Assembly: GCA_016716265.1 (NCBI GenBank)
Contig: JADJWQ010000001.1
Location: forward strand, 806,001 to 870,000
Source: Planctomycetota bacterium
GTDB lineage: Bacteria; Planctomycetota; UBA1135; UBA2386
Length of the DNA stretch: 64,000 nucleotides
Reading direction: 5' to 3'
Part shown: positions 1-9,369 of the stretch, piece after piece
Layout: each line of letters starts with the position of its first letter
Numbering within the stretch: position 1 is the stretch's first letter
The notes under the pieces: model-generated
Databases searched by the model: none
What the model was told of the DNA's origin: nothing
Seen by the model: only the letters and a program-made list of their open reading frames with translations
Translations under genes and position numbers: made by a program

Positions 1-128
1 CCTGCGGCGGCGATCAGGAGGAGGTGGACCGGCCGAGAAGGGGCACGGCGCGCACGGTCGTGGCGGTCGAGTGCAAGTCCTCGAGTCCGCCGACCGAGGG
101 TCGTTCGAGTGTCGAACGGCTCCGGCGA
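1..128 (-). mobile_element. Transposon remnant A (5' end of an integrase-type transposase), cut by window edge
   Basis: This stretch aligns by eye with the 5' ends of the three longer remnants at 3067-3805, 9370-10310 and 15920-16800. All carry the same 'ggaggtgga... gcacggcgcgcac... gtcgagtgcaagtcc... gttcgaa' pattern. Read on the minus strand it gives a VRAV..L peptide like the degenerate N-terminus of the other copies, where the fuller form reads HLLLTAVAGW. Only the outer ~125 bases lie in the window, so I cannot say whether the rest of this copy is intact. Confidence 0.55.
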
Positions 129-1202
129 GTTCGAGGACTTCGCGAACCGGAGCCACGCGCCGGGACGGAGTCTCCCAGCACGCCGCGCAGCCCACCGGCC
201 ACCGGCCGATCCCTGCCCACCCCGGACGCTCCACGATGGTGCGTCCGCGTCGTGTGATCGCCCTGTTCGCCGTGTTCCTCGGCGCGTCGCCGAGCGCCCA
301 GTCGATCGCCGGTGACGACGACCGGTCCACCAGGCCGAACACCGAGGTCGACATCAGCCCGATCCCCACGACGCCGCCGTTCCTCGGCAGCGTGCCCCGG
401 AACGGGCAGCCGATCGAGGGCGACGCCTTCGTCCTGACGCCGCACATCCAGGGCGCCTACCAGCGGCGGAACGCGCGCGGGCACACCGGGCGCATGACGC
501 CGCTGCCCGACGGCAGCTTCAGGAACGAAGTGCTGGCAGGGCCGCACACCGGGCAGGCACGGCTCCGGCCCCCCTGCGGGTCCCGAGCATCTCGGGAGCG
601 CTCGGCACCGCTGCCGATTGTCTCGCATGTCGCCAGCGGGCCCGTCCGCGGCGGCGCGGACGGTGGCCCCGCCCGACAGTCCGGGTAACGAGATCGGGAT
701 CGGGAAGGTGGCCTGGAGGCCTGCGGCGTCGGGCGACGGCGTCTCCGGCAGGACCGGCCCGCTGGCCGGATCGACGTGCAGTTCGGACCGGGTCCTGGTC
801 CTCCGCGCGCCCGGACGTCAGCAGCCCGGCAATGGGTCGATGCGCAGCGGCACCGGAGCCACCGGGCTGGAACGGGTGGCCCGCGCCGCGCGCTCCCACC
901 GAGCGCCCGGGCCTCTGGGCGGCCCGAGCCAATCGAAGCCCGACGCGGCGACCCCGATCGAGGTGGTCCACCGTCCTCGATCTGCCGTCACGGTCGTGAG
1001 TGACCCGGAATCGGGCGGTCCTGACGAACCTGACTGCCTGCGATGGCCCTCGTCGCCGTTCCACCGTCTGGATCCGACGCTTCCGGCCGGAGCACCACAG
1101 ACGCCTCTGGTTCCTTCCAAGGGCGTCGGCGGCGGGGTCCCACCAGGGATCCCCGCCGGGAAGTCCATTGCGATTCTCCGCGCGTCCCTGAACGCCGTTC
1201 GA
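129..1202. other. Long gap with one doubtful short reading frame
   Basis: About 1.07 kb lies between transposon remnant A and the 3' end of the exported-protein gene at 1203. Apart from the doubtful frame at 236-688 I see no motif-bearing protein in any frame, no obvious terminator and no RNA gene. Several frames stay open because of the high GC content, but their translations are arginine- and proline-rich low-information sequence. The likeliest reading is decayed sequence. Confidence 0.4.
236..688 (+). CDS. Doubtful small exported protein or decayed 5' end of one
   Basis: The frame begins MVRPRRVIALFAVFLGASPS-AQ, which looks like a signal peptide: basic n-region, hydrophobic core, and a small-residue AQ site like those of the convincing exported proteins here. 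The next ~80 residues are moderately protein-like (SPIPTTPPFLG). The last third turns arginine-rich and low in information. No ribosome binding site is visible and no family is recognised. It may be the surviving 5' end of a larger propeller-type gene that has decayed, or chance. I give it no function. Confidence 0.25.
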   Translation: MVRPRRVIALFAVFLGASPSAQSIAGDDDRSTRPNTEVDISPIPTTPPFLGSVPRNGQPIEGDAFVLTPHIQGAYQRRNARGHTGRMTPLPDGSFRNEVLAGPHTGQARLRPPCGSRASRERSAPLPIVSHVASGPVRGGADGGPARQSG

Positions 1203-2954
1203 TCAATTGTCGATCGTGATCGAGAGCGCTCCGCTCAGGCGAACGCCCGATGCGATGGCACAAGTGCCCGGCGCCGGCGGACCGACGGTGATCCACTGCG
1301 CGTAGACCTGCACGCCATTGAGCGGGTTGTAGCACGGCAAGGCCAGACGGAACTCGCTCCCGCCCTGAATCAACGGAACGCCCGCCACCGCCAACGGGAC
1401 GATGATGTCACCACACGCACCGCCACAGATCGAAAGCGGCGGAGTGCTCCCGTCACCGACCAGAAGCGCTGCCGAGAACGCCTGCGGATCGGCTCCCGTG
1501 AGCGTCAGGGTGAAGTCCTGGTTGCCGACCGCCGCAGGGCCGCGGGTGCCGGCAGTCGCGCCGCTCGCGCACAAGCCCGTGTTCGGCAGCGTCGAAACCC
1601 GGCCACCCCTGAAGGTCTGGATGAACGTGACTCGGGGCGTGCCGTTGCCAGGCGTGCTGCTGGAGGAGTCGGAGTTCTGGCGCCGACGAACGAACAGACC
1701 TTCATCGGTACCGGTCTCGCCACCCGAGAGCCGCGACGCGATCGCGGGACTGTAGTTGATCTGCGTGTCGCCCTGCGCGAGGACCAGCGGGTTGCCGCAG
1801 GGGGCAGCGCTGTCGAGCTGCAGGTTCTGGATGACGACGTCGGATCCCGGGACGTTGATGAGCGGGTTCGACGAACCGGTCGTCGGGGTCCCGCCGTTCG
1901 GCACGGTGAGGGCGGTGGTGTACTTGGAGTCCATCCGCGCGATCACCGGATCGTTCTCGTCGACGCCGGGCAGGTTCGAGATCGTCCCGTTGTCGACGAT
2001 CAGGATGGCGTTCGAGAGCCAGACACCGTGGGACGAGAGCACGTCCCGGTCGTTGGTCGTGCCGGACTCGCGCACTTCCGCGACGATCGAGAACTCGGTG
2101 CCGTTCCCTGCGATGTCGCTCCGCACGAAACCCGTCTGGGTCCCGGTGAAGGCCGGGAACGGAGCACCGACGACGTTCGCGGACGCGTCCAGAGCGAGGA
2201 CGAGCAACACACCGCCGGCAACGCGGAACGACACGAAGTGGCGTCGTGCCGACCCGCCGCTCTTGGTGATCGCCGGCAGATCGGGCGCAAGCGCGTTGAA
2301 GATCGTGACCGGAGTGCCTGGGACGGCGGGGACGACCGAGAGGTCGAGGATGCTCGCCTTGAGCTCTGTAGGAGCAGCCGGTACGGCCGCCGGACCTTCC
2401 GCCCAGACGATCGTGACCTGGCCGGGGTTGTTCGTGATGTCGCCCCCCACGTCCGGAGTCACTTCGTCGACGCCCAGTTGGGCAGAGATCGGGAACGGCG
2501 GGCTGCTGAAGGCCCACGGCCCTGGAAACGCGGTCGCCGCATCGAGGACGGCGCCGTAGACGTCCCAGTCGCCGTTGTTGGCAGGGTTGTTGGGATCGAC
2601 GACGCGCTCCTGCCAGACGATCACGAACTGGTCGGTCGATGCGCAGTTCGCGACCTGCACGTTGCCGATCTCACGGGTGCTCGACGAGCTGCGGATCCCG
2701 AAGCTCGAACCCGAGGACGGGCGTTGCGGTGCCGTCGGGAAGGAGCCCCGGAACGCGGCAGCCCAGATCGTTCCGTACGTTTCGCAGTAGACACCATTCG
2801 TGGCGTCGTATGCGACATCGAACTCGACGTCGCTGAACGACCGGCCGCCGCCGCCCTCCGAGCCGAGGCTCTGTGCCGACAGTCCAGGCGCCGGAAGACC
2901 AGCGGTGAGCAGAACAGCTGCTACGTTGGCGAACGAGTAGAGGCGATTCGTCAT
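1203..2954 (-). CDS. Exported protein of unknown function with C-terminal beta module
   Basis: The protein has 583 residues. The start at 2954 is chosen because it yields a signal peptide (MTNRLYSFANVAAVLLTAGL, then a cleavage-like SAQ) and has an AGGAA motif 6-7 bases upstream; the frame stays open upstream but with no SD. A possible -10 box TATGAT lies at 3006-3001. The mature part is rich in short beta-strand patterns (DVAYDATNGVYCE, VIVWQERVVDP, VTIVWAEGPA) like repeat-built propellers, but I cannot name a family. From about residue 470 it resembles the C-terminal module seen in other exported proteins of this window (DFTLTLTGADP... GVQVYAQWITV) and ends GALSITIDN. No catalytic motif is seen. 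The neighbours on both sides are transposon debris, so context gives no hint. Confidence 0.8.
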   Translation of the reverse strand: MTNRLYSFANVAAVLLTAGLPAPGLSAQSLGSEGGGGRSFSDVEFDVAYDATNGVYCETYGTIWAAAFRGSFPTAPQRPSSGSSFGIRSSSSTREIGNVQVANCASTDQFVIVWQERVVDPNNPANNGDWDVYGAVLDAATAFPGPWAFSSPPFPISAQLGVDEVTPDVGGDITNNPGQVTIVWAEGPAAVPAAPTELKASILDLSVVPAVPGTPVTIFNALAPDLPAITKSGGSARRHFVSFRVAGGVLLVLALDASANVVGAPFPAFTGTQTGFVRSDIAGNGTEFSIVAEVRESGTTNDRDVLSSHGVWLSNAILIVDNGTISNLPGVDENDPVIARMDSKYTTALTVPNGGTPTTGSSNPLINVPGSDVVIQNLQLDSAAPCGNPLVLAQGDTQINYSPAIASRLSGGETGTDEGLFVRRRQNSDSSSSTPGNGTPRVTFIQTFRGGRVSTLPNTGLCASGATAGTRGPAAVGNQDFTLTLTGADPQAFSAALLVGDGSTPPLSICGGACGDIIVPLAVAGVPLIQGGSEFRLALPCYNPLNGVQVYAQWITVGPPAPGTCAIASGVRLSGALSITIDN

Positions 2955-3066
2955 GGGAGTTCCTGTTGTCGATCTCCGGAAGTCGAGCGATTGCGCGGAC
3001 ATCATAGCGCGTTGGTTTCGCCGCACGTAGGCAGGATCCCGAGTCGGCCGCATCGGGCCGGCCGTG

Positions 3067-3805
3067 CTGTCCGGAAACTGCGCAGATGTCGTTCCGGGGC
3101 CCCGAGCATGCTCGCGGCCGTGGTCAGGCGGCGCGCTCGCCATAGCGGAGCAGGCCGGCGACGCGTTCGCGCGCGATGGCGTCCCGAGTACCTGGAGCGG
3201 ACATCCCGGCCATGAGCTCGTTGCCGATGCCCTGCTGCGGGCACTCGGCGTGGTCGTGCGCAACGAGCTCCCGTATGGCTCGCTCGACGTGAGGAGTTCC
3301 GAGCAGGATGAGCCGATCGATACACCCGCGCCTGGTCGAGCGCTCGAAGCGCGCGGCGGTCGCGTTCATGTTCGGCGCCTGATACGAGGTCGCCATCGGT
3401 CGCACGCCGACGGCGGTCGGGTTGCGCGCGACCTGCGCCGTGCCGGAGTCGTCAAGGTCGGCGGTGATGTCCGCGATCTCGACGGCGCGCGTCGCGTGGT
3501 CGATCACGAAGTGCACGTGGTGCGTGACCAGCCCGCGCGCGGTCCAGACCCCGGCGATGAGGAAGTCGGCGGCACCGCCGGTCGTCGGTCAGGCAATGGC
3601 GCCGGCTGCCGAGCTGTTATCGGAGAACACGGTTCTCCTCGATCAGTCAGGTGATGGCCAGGGCCTGCTCGCGTTGCAACCAGCCGGCGACGGCGGTCAG
3701 GAGAAGGTGCAGGGGCTGGACTCGGCGCACGGCGCGCACGCGCGGCGCGGTCGAGCGCAGGTCCGTAGGTCCGCTGACTGAGTGACGTTCGAATCCTCGT
3801 ACAGC
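3067..3805 (-). mobile_element. Transposon remnant B (internally deleted integrase-core transposase)
   Basis: The minus strand at 3516-3124 encodes the C-terminal half of an rve/integrase-core transposase (HFVIDHATRAVEIADI, then YQAPNMNATAARFERS, DRLILLGT, ending GLLRYGERAA). Upstream, 3790-3647 still gives the N-terminal LLLTAVAGWLQREQALAI. The helix-turn-helix and the middle of the catalytic core are missing, so residues corresponding to ...IAGVWTARG are joined almost directly to the distal N-terminal part. The segment 3067-3575 is nearly identical to 9370-9880, including the flank tgtccggaaactgcgcaga. It cannot encode an active transposase. Confidence 0.75.
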
Positions 3806-3913
3806 TCGGGAACGGATCTGTCGCGATCGGAGTCCTGCAACGACAACGACGGATCCGGCGGCGCTGAGTGCTCCCCAACGTTGCAAAACCCGCGCGCGAG
3901 GCGGGCTGACGCG

Positions 3914-5287
3914 TTAGGCCGCTTGATTCTGCCAAGGAGCGAGCAGGCGCTGGAAGTCGGCGGCAAGCGCATCGTCGGTCGACATCGTCAAGGTCAGCCG
4001 TCCTTGCGGCCGAGTCAGTCGTCCTGCGCGCTGAATGACAGCCCTGCGCAAGGTGTCGAGGCGCTCGAGCACCCATAGGCAGGGACGAGTACGTCCCGTC
4101 TTTCGACTCGACAAGGTCGCCCACATCTGCATCTCACGACCGAGCGTATAAACCAGGACGCACGCGAGCATGTAGACGCGATTTCCGATCTCACAACGAG
4201 TCGAAATGTAGTCCAGCGAGCCGTGGGACTTCAGCTCGGCGAAGATCCCTCCTGCGAACCTCGACCGTTGTGGAAGTGAAGCACGGTGCCCGGAGTGCCG
4301 CGCTTGTTCGTCATTACCACCTTATGCTCGTTATGTCGCTCGATCGGCTCGAAGAGGTCCAGCTGAATCGGGCCCTTCCGGGGAGTCTTGACCCGACGTC
4401 GGTAGACGAGGCACCGCATGCCGCGACTCCACTTCTGCGGCTTCCAGTCGCACTCGAACCAAGCCCACTCTTCGTCGATGCTCCGCCAGCGCGCTCGCTG
4501 CTGGATCAGCGACTTCAGCTCTGGAAGCGCTCAAACGGCACGCTGACTGAAAACTCGATGCCCTCGTCGCGCAGCCACGCGCACGTCGCCTCGCTGAAGT
4601 GGGCGCCGTCGAGCCGCGCCTCCAATCGGCCGCGAAAGCCTCGCGCGAGGAGCGTCGCGAAACACGACCGAATGAAGTCCAGCGCCCCGTTGGAGTCGTG
4701 GACGTTCCCAGCACGATGCAACACATCGAAGACCGCCCGTCTGTGCGATGGTCGCAAATAGCGGATAGTAGCTGCGCTGCCCCTTCTTCTTGTTGTAGCC
4801 GACTGCAGTGCCTGTGTTCGACGGCTCTTGGTGCTGATGACAGAGCCGTCGAAGTCCATGGTGATGCGGGATGAACAGGAATCGAGTATTCTGTCGATGA
4901 CCAAGTTCCTTTGAGCGTGCGAAGGCCCTCGACCACCCGTTCGTCCATCTGGACGAGTCGACGCGATAGCGTGGAGACGTCAGGGATGCGTTCGAGTCCG
5001 AGGAAACGCTTGAGAAGTGGGTCACCCCGGTAGTAGTCGATATCACGAAGGCGTCGCCAACCCAGAAACGAGTGCGTTACCAGGATCAGAAGAAAGGTGC
5101 TGGCCGAGTAGCTCGCTGACTTCGACAGATGCCGGACACACTCTTGGAGACGAGCCCGCAGCCCCATGCCGTTGACGAGAGCCTGCAGTATGACCAGGCC
5201 GGAGAACGACGTCAGGTACTGATCCTCAAAGCGGATCTCCGGGATCCCGACACTTGACTTCCGGACTTCTTGGCGTGACAATCGCAC
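3914..5287 (-). pseudogene. IS1380-family transposase, broken by several frameshifts
   Basis: The gene starts with GTG at 5287 (MRLSRQEVRKSSVGIPEI) and reads well for about 125 residues (DIDYYRGDPLLKRFLGL, VSTLSRRLVQMDERV). It then continues in other frames: DFDGSVISTKSR near 4850, the family signature GTAVGYNKKKGQRSYYPL near 4790, LDGAHFSEATCAWLRDEGIEF near 4570, LDLFEPIERHNEHKVVMTNK near 4330, a break inside GSQEG(IFAEL) near 4245, and YMLACVLVYTLGREMQMW near 4150, to the stop at 3914. At least four frame changes separate these pieces. The order of motifs is that of a full-length IS1380 transposase (about 430-450 residues), so the copy inserted whole and decayed by point indels. Confidence 0.85.
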
Positions 5288-5594
5288 TGGAGCCTGCTCC
5301 GTGTTGTTCGTTGTTGTGGTAACTTCGCAACGGCACGGATGTCAGGCTCTTTCACTTGCACGAGATAAGTGTTGCTGCGGATCACCAGCGGTGAGCTCCG
5401 TCCGCAGGCCATCACCCCAATCGAATCGATCGCTCGCTTTGGCGAAAAATTGAATGGCCTCTCGGAGGAGGCGGTTCTATTGCAACGAAGGGGTGCTCCC
5501 GCATTTCCATCACGAGCGGTGCCAGGCACGGAAGGTGAGAAGCCCGGTATCTGTTTCCTGTCCCGTGCCCGGCACCGAGCGGGGGAGAACCGGC
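5288..5594. other. Gap between IS1380 remnant and M56 gene
   Basis: The 307-base stretch holds the nested inverted repeat at 5518-5576, described separately, and no convincing reading frame. It includes the 3' flank of the M56 gene and whatever is left of the IS1380 left end. No clear IS terminal inverted repeat could be fixed by eye. Confidence 0.4.
5518..5576. repeat. Nested inverted repeat just 3' of the M56 gene
   Basis: GGTGCC-A-GGCACGG at 5518-5531 faces CCGTGCC-C-GGCACC at 5563-5576. Each arm is itself close to a palindrome, and together they make a 14-base interrupted stem around a ~31-base loop. It lies 18 bases beyond the stop codon of the minus-strand M56 gene. It could act as a terminator (no U-tract follows) or be a REP-like repeat unit. 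I saw no second copy of this exact sequence in the window. Confidence 0.55.
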
Positions 5595-7787
5595 TCAGCG
5601 GATCGACCGCAGCGCCACCATTGCCGCGGCCGTGGTCCAGCTCTCCATGCCGGCTGCGCTCCACGCGTCGACCGCCGGCCAGTAGCCCGCCTCGGTCTGG
5701 TGCTCGGCGAGTTCGCTGACCAGACGCTTGCGCCACAGGTCGCGCTGGAATCCTTCGAGGTGGTGGAGGGCCTCTGCCGCGTACTGCCAGTACGAGTAGT
5801 CGATCGAGCCCTTCTCGCGACTCCACAACGGCGGTCGGTTCACCAGCAGGCCCACCGCGCGCTGCATCTCCTGGGACTCCACCAGGTCGTCGCCGCTCTC
5901 GAGCGAGACCAGCAGGTTCATCGCGGTCGGCTCTTCGGAGTACTTGCGCGGGAAGTCCTCGTTCTTCCAGACGAACCGCGACATCTCGGAGCCGCGTGTC
6001 ACGAAGCCGGTGCGGCCGGTTCCCGGATCGGTGAGCTGCTCCAGCAGCATGCGGCCCAGCTCCAGCGACCGCGAGGGTATCTCGGCGCCGGCCCGCTTCG
6101 CCTCGAGCAGCGCGAGCAACATCAGGCTGGTGATCTTCGAGTCGTTGTCGCCATCGCGCGGGTGGTAGCGCCAGCCGGAGTACGGGTTGCGGTGGTATTC
6201 CGCGTACTCGACGCCCTTCTGGATTGCCGCGAGCAGCGGATCGGCGGGCGCGACCTGCTGCAGCATCGATAGACCGCGCAGTGCCTGCGCGTGGCCGTAG
6301 GCCATCGTCATCGGGTCGTCGCCGCCGATGCGGCCCTTGGCGTCCTGCTGTGCGAGCAGCCAGGCGGCAGCGCGCTCCAGCGCGTTGCGAACGCGCTCGG
6401 CATCGGGACCCTGCAGTTCGGGCAAGAGGGCCTGTATCGCGAGGCCGGTCGTGAACGCGTCGTTGTGGTCGCGTGGCTTGCCCTGCGGAGTCGCGCCGAG
6501 GCCGAAGCGGCCGTCGTCCTCCTGGCGGTCGAGCAGCCAGCGGGTGCCCGCGCGGAGGGCGGCGTCGATCCGGACCCGCTCCGCCGAGGCCGTCTCCTGG
6601 TCGATGGAGGCGTCGCGGACTGCGGCTGGGGACTCGGTCGGCGGGTTCGGCACCTGCACCGCTTGCTGGGCGCGGGCCGCGGTGAGCGCAACCCCGCACA
6701 GCACGGTGACGGCGAACAGTCCGCGGTTGTCGAGACCGGTGCGGGGCCGGCGGCTCGGATCGAGAAGTCTGTGGATCCTGGTCTTCATGGTCTCTCCGTG
6801 GTCGAGCAGATGGGCGACCGCGACTCGGTCGCGTGCGAGGTCCCTCGCGGGGGCGGCGAAGGTGAGGAGCGCGTGGGCACTCTGCGCGCGGTCCGTGGAG
6901 CCCGTCCGCGCGAGGGCTGCCTCGTCACAGGCCAGCTCGCGCCAGCGGTGCACGAGCGGAACGGTGAGCCAGGCGGCCGGGTGGAAGAAGAACGCGGCGC
7001 GCAGGCAACGGAGCAGACCTTCGACGAGGACGTCGGCGCGACGCACGTGGGTCAGCTCGTGCAGCAGCACGAAGCGGAGTTGCTGCGCACTCAGCCGGTC
7101 GACCTCGCCGCCCGGCAGGAACACCGCGGGGCGGCGCAAGCCGGTGGTCGCGGGCGACGGCAGCTCGTCGGAGGTGCGGAGCTGCACGACGCGACGGATA
7201 CCCAGGGCCGATCGGCAGTCGGCGAGCAGCGCGCGGAGGTGCGGGCTGGCGGGCTCGCTGGTCTCCTTCAGAAAGCGCTCGACTCGACCTTGTCGGCGCA
7301 TCAGGGCGACGGCGTAGCCAAGGCACCAGAGGCTCCAGGCGAGCAGTGCCCAGGTCGCCGGACCTACCTCCGCGGGGGGCCATGCAGTCGGTCCGTCGGC
7401 CGCGAACCGCGCGTTGGGGGAGCCGTGGTTCGGTGCCGAGCGCGCAGGGACCGGCGTGCCGTCGGGCGCCGGGAGTTCGAGCGATCCGGCATCCAGCGCC
7501 GTGGCGATCGCCGCCTCGGCGCCGTTCCCGGTCAACTCGTGCACCGCGGCGGGCAACGTCGTCGGCCAACCTGCCGGCAACCAACGCTCGAGTGGCAGCA
7601 GCGACGTCAGCACCGGCAGCAGAAGTGCCAGCGACACGGCGTGGGCACTGAGCCAGCGCAGCCGGCTGAGCAGCAGCGCCGGGGGGACGATCACTGCGAA
7701 GGCCACCGCGAAAGTGAGGCTGCGCGCGAGCAGCCAGCCGAGCCAGTCGTGGGCGAAGCCGTCGAGGGAGAGAAGCAGATCAGCCAT
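5595..7787 (-). CDS. BlaR1/MecR1-type M56 membrane metallopeptidase fused to a squalene-cyclase-like (alpha/alpha barrel) domain
   Basis: The protein has 730 residues. The N-terminal ~330 residues carry hydrophobic segments (LLARSLTFAVAFAVIVPPAL, AVSLALLLPVLTSL, ATWALLAWSLWCLGYAVAL) and the M56 zinc site H243-E-L-T-H247, followed by RELACDEAALAR, whose glutamate is the expected third ligand. A further membrane segment (LFAVTVLCGVALTAA) precedes a C-terminal half with repeats typical of terpenoid-cyclase/prenyltransferase folds (TRWLLDRQEDDGRFG, AAAWLLAQQDAKGRIG, DYSYWQYAAEALHHLEG). In BlaR1/MecR1 the outer part senses a ligand and the inner protease relieves BlaI. Here the usual penicillin-binding sensor is absent and the cyclase-like barrel takes its place. 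The start overlaps the BlaI-type gene by 8 bases, which implies coupled translation. The substrate and inducer are unknown. Confidence 0.85.
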   Translation of the reverse strand: MADLLLSLDGFAHDWLGWLLARSLTFAVAFAVIVPPALLLSRLRWLSAHAVSLALLLPVLTSLLPLERWLPAGWPTTLPAAVHELTGNGAEAAIATALDAGSLELPAPDGTPVPARSAPNHGSPNARFAADGPTAWPPAEVGPATWALLAWSLWCLGYAVALMRRQGRVERFLKETSEPASPHLRALLADCRSALGIRRVVQLRTSDELPSPATTGLRRPAVFLPGGEVDRLSAQQLRFVLLHELTHVRRADVLVEGLLRCLRAAFFFHPAAWLTVPLVHRWRELACDEAALARTGSTDRAQSAHALLTFAAPARDLARDRVAVAHLLDHGETMKTRIHRLLDPSRRPRTGLDNRGLFAVTVLCGVALTAARAQQAVQVPNPPTESPAAVRDASIDQETASAERVRIDAALRAGTRWLLDRQEDDGRFGLGATPQGKPRDHNDAFTTGLAIQALLPELQGPDAERVRNALERAAAWLLAQQDAKGRIGGDDPMTMAYGHAQALRGLSMLQQVAPADPLLAAIQKGVEYAEYHRNPYSGWRYHPRDGDNDSKITSLMLLALLEAKRAGAEIPSRSLELGRMLLEQLTDPGTGRTGFVTRGSEMSRFVWKNEDFPRKYSEEPTAMNLLVSLESGDDLVESQEMQRAVGLLVNRPPLWSREKGSIDYSYWQYAAEALHHLEGFQRDLWRKRLVSELAEHQTEAGYWPAVDAWSAAGMESWTTAAAMVALRSIR

Positions 7788-8178
7788 CGCCGCGACCCTC
7801 CTGGCGCTGCCGATCGATCGACTCCTGGAGCTGGTCGAGTTCCTCGTCGCTGAGCCGGCTGCGCTGCACGAGGTACTGCAGCAGCGGACCGATCGCTCCC
7901 TCGGTCGCCCGCGCCAGCAGGGCATCCGCCGAGCTGCGCAACTCGGTGTGGATCGGCCGGCTGGGACGGTAGAGGAACGACGTGCCGATCCGCCGCGCCC
8001 TGAGGTGGCCCTTGTCGACCAGCCGGCGCAACAGCGTCTTCACCGTGCTGGCCGACCAGCCGCCGGATGCCTGCGCCCGCTCGATCACCTCGCGGGCCGC
8101 GCAGGAGCCGAGTTCGTAGACGATCTTCAGGACCTTCCACTCGGCGGCGGTCGGACGGTCGTTGGCTTCAGGAGACAT
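7780..8178 (-). CDS. BlaI/MecI/CopY-family transcriptional repressor
   Basis: The protein has 132 residues, the usual size of the family. The winged helix occupies the first ~75 residues (PTAAEWKVLKIVYEL, GWSASTVKTLLRRLVDKGHL, then the wing RRIGTSFLYRP). The C-terminal helices (SDEELDQLQESIDRQ) would form the dimer arm that M56 proteases cleave. I chose the start at 8178 (MSPEANDRP) rather than an upstream in-frame TTG at 8202, because it is closer to the family start and has GGAG-like bases before it. It precedes and overlaps the M56 gene by 8 bases, a standard repressor-sensor operon. The inverted repeat at 8208-8221, about 30 bases upstream of this start, is the likely autoregulatory site. 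Confidence 0.9.
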   Translation of the reverse strand: MSPEANDRPTAAEWKVLKIVYELGSCAAREVIERAQASGGWSASTVKTLLRRLVDKGHLRARRIGTSFLYRPSRPIHTELRSSADALLARATEGAIGPLLQYLVQRSRLSDEELDQLQESIDRQRQEGRGDG

Positions 8179-8207
8179 GCGGGTGGTGCTCGTCGGCAGC
8201 AAGACGA

Positions 8208-8241
8208 TCTACGTCTGTAGACGATCGATGACTCGTGTCAA
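8208..8241 (-). promoter_or_regulatory. Promoter and BlaI-type operator of the repressor/M56 operon
   Basis: On the minus strand a perfect -35 hexamer TTGACA (8241-8236) is followed, after 16 bases, by a weak -10 TACAGA (8219-8214). Over the -10 lies the inverted repeat TCTAC-GTCT-GTAGA (8208-8221), which fits the TAC-N(4)-GTA core recognised by BlaI-family repressors. A repressor bound there would block RNA polymerase, so the operon is probably autoregulated. This is inferred from sequence only. Confidence 0.65.
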
Positions 8242-9369
8242 CGTGTGCGGATCGGGCCGGTTCAGTCGAGGAACCGGGGATTCGTGGCAGCCGGGGTTAC
8301 TTCGCCACGCAACGCCGTCGGGCGCGCTCTGGGAGCCGTCGCCTCTCCGCCGCCGCCGGTGGTCGCGGTGCACCGCGTCGAGTCGGCCCTCCGACTGAAC
8401 CCCCCTCTTCCACGCGCGCTTCGTCGACGGGGTCTTCGTCGTGACCTCGGCTCGCGAACGCGCGAGCTTCCAACCGTTGCCCCCACCTGGGATGGGCAGC
8501 TCGCCACGGTCAACGCGCGCGTCGTTCGCCGGGCCCTCGCGCCGCTTCGCGACCGGGGTCTGCTGCGCGCAAACGGCCGCGGTCTGCATCTGCAGGGCGA
8601 GCGGAGCGCGCTCGGCGCCTGTCAGGCTGCCGCCGGCCAGGGTCGGATGGCCTTCGGCGAACACGCCGGTCGAGGGTTGGCGCGCTGGCGCGATCCCGAC
8701 GCGATCCGAGCTGCCGTGGAGGCCTGCGATCAGCAGGCACGCTGCCGCGACTTCTCGTTGCACGCAGCGACCACGGTCGACGCAGGGCGGAGCGACGCTC
8801 TGGAGCGGCCGCGGCGCGTCCTGGTCACCTACCACGGAGCGCTCGCACCGAGCGCCTCGCACCGCGATCGGGTCGTGCCGCCCCCGCCCGACGAAGACGA
8901 GTCGCCGCCGTCGCTTCACTCGCTGCAGAAACGGCGTCCCACTCGGACGAAGACCCGGCAGACGAAGCCTCGTTCGCGACGACGCTCCGCCTCGTGTGAG
9001 CTGCTCGCCCGCGGCTTCGGGGTGGATGTCCTGCGCTGCCCGCAGCGGGGACTGCTCAGCGACGACTACTGCTGTGCACTGACGACAACTGGAACTGTGC
9101 AGCCGAGCCGTCGCCGCCGGAGTTGACGTCCCTGCGCTTCGTGGCCTTGAACTGATTCATCTGCGAGGTGCCGAGTGGCAGTGGCGGATGCGCACCTGCG
9201 CAGACTGCGCGCGGAGGTGGCGATGGGCACGAAGGCCGGCGAGGCGGCGATGCGCGCCGCCTTGGGCCGGGGCACCGAAGCCAGGTTCAAGACGGGAGCG
9301 CTGCCGTCAGAACGGCGGCGATGGCGTCGGCGTGCGCCCGGAGGAAGCGACGCCAGGACCTCGGCCGCG
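8242..9369. other. Gap containing an IS91-type fragment
   Basis: Between the blaI-type promoter and transposon remnant C, 1.1 kb has no intact gene. Bases 8816-9060 hold an IS91-type transposase fragment, listed separately. Bases 8242-8815 probably hold more of the same decayed element but show no recognisable motif. Bases 9061-9369 show nothing I can support. Confidence 0.4.
8816..9060 (+). pseudogene. IS91-family transposase, C-terminal fragment
   Basis: The plus-strand frame reads LVTYHGALAPSASHRDRVV, then a basic low-complexity linker, then ELLARGFGVDVLRCPQRG. This matches the order in IS91-type (Y2) transposases: a 'TYHGvLAp...R..vvP' block followed by a 'll.R.F.vDvL.CP.Cg' zinc-ribbon region. 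The second cysteine pair is degraded and the upstream catalytic region cannot be followed. It is a decayed 3' part with no visible start codon. Confidence 0.5.

Noticed and set aside
8209..8919. A 236-codon minus-strand gene upstream of blaI
   Set aside because: No motif, no SD and low-information composition. The opposite strand carries a recognisable IS91-type fragment in the same place.
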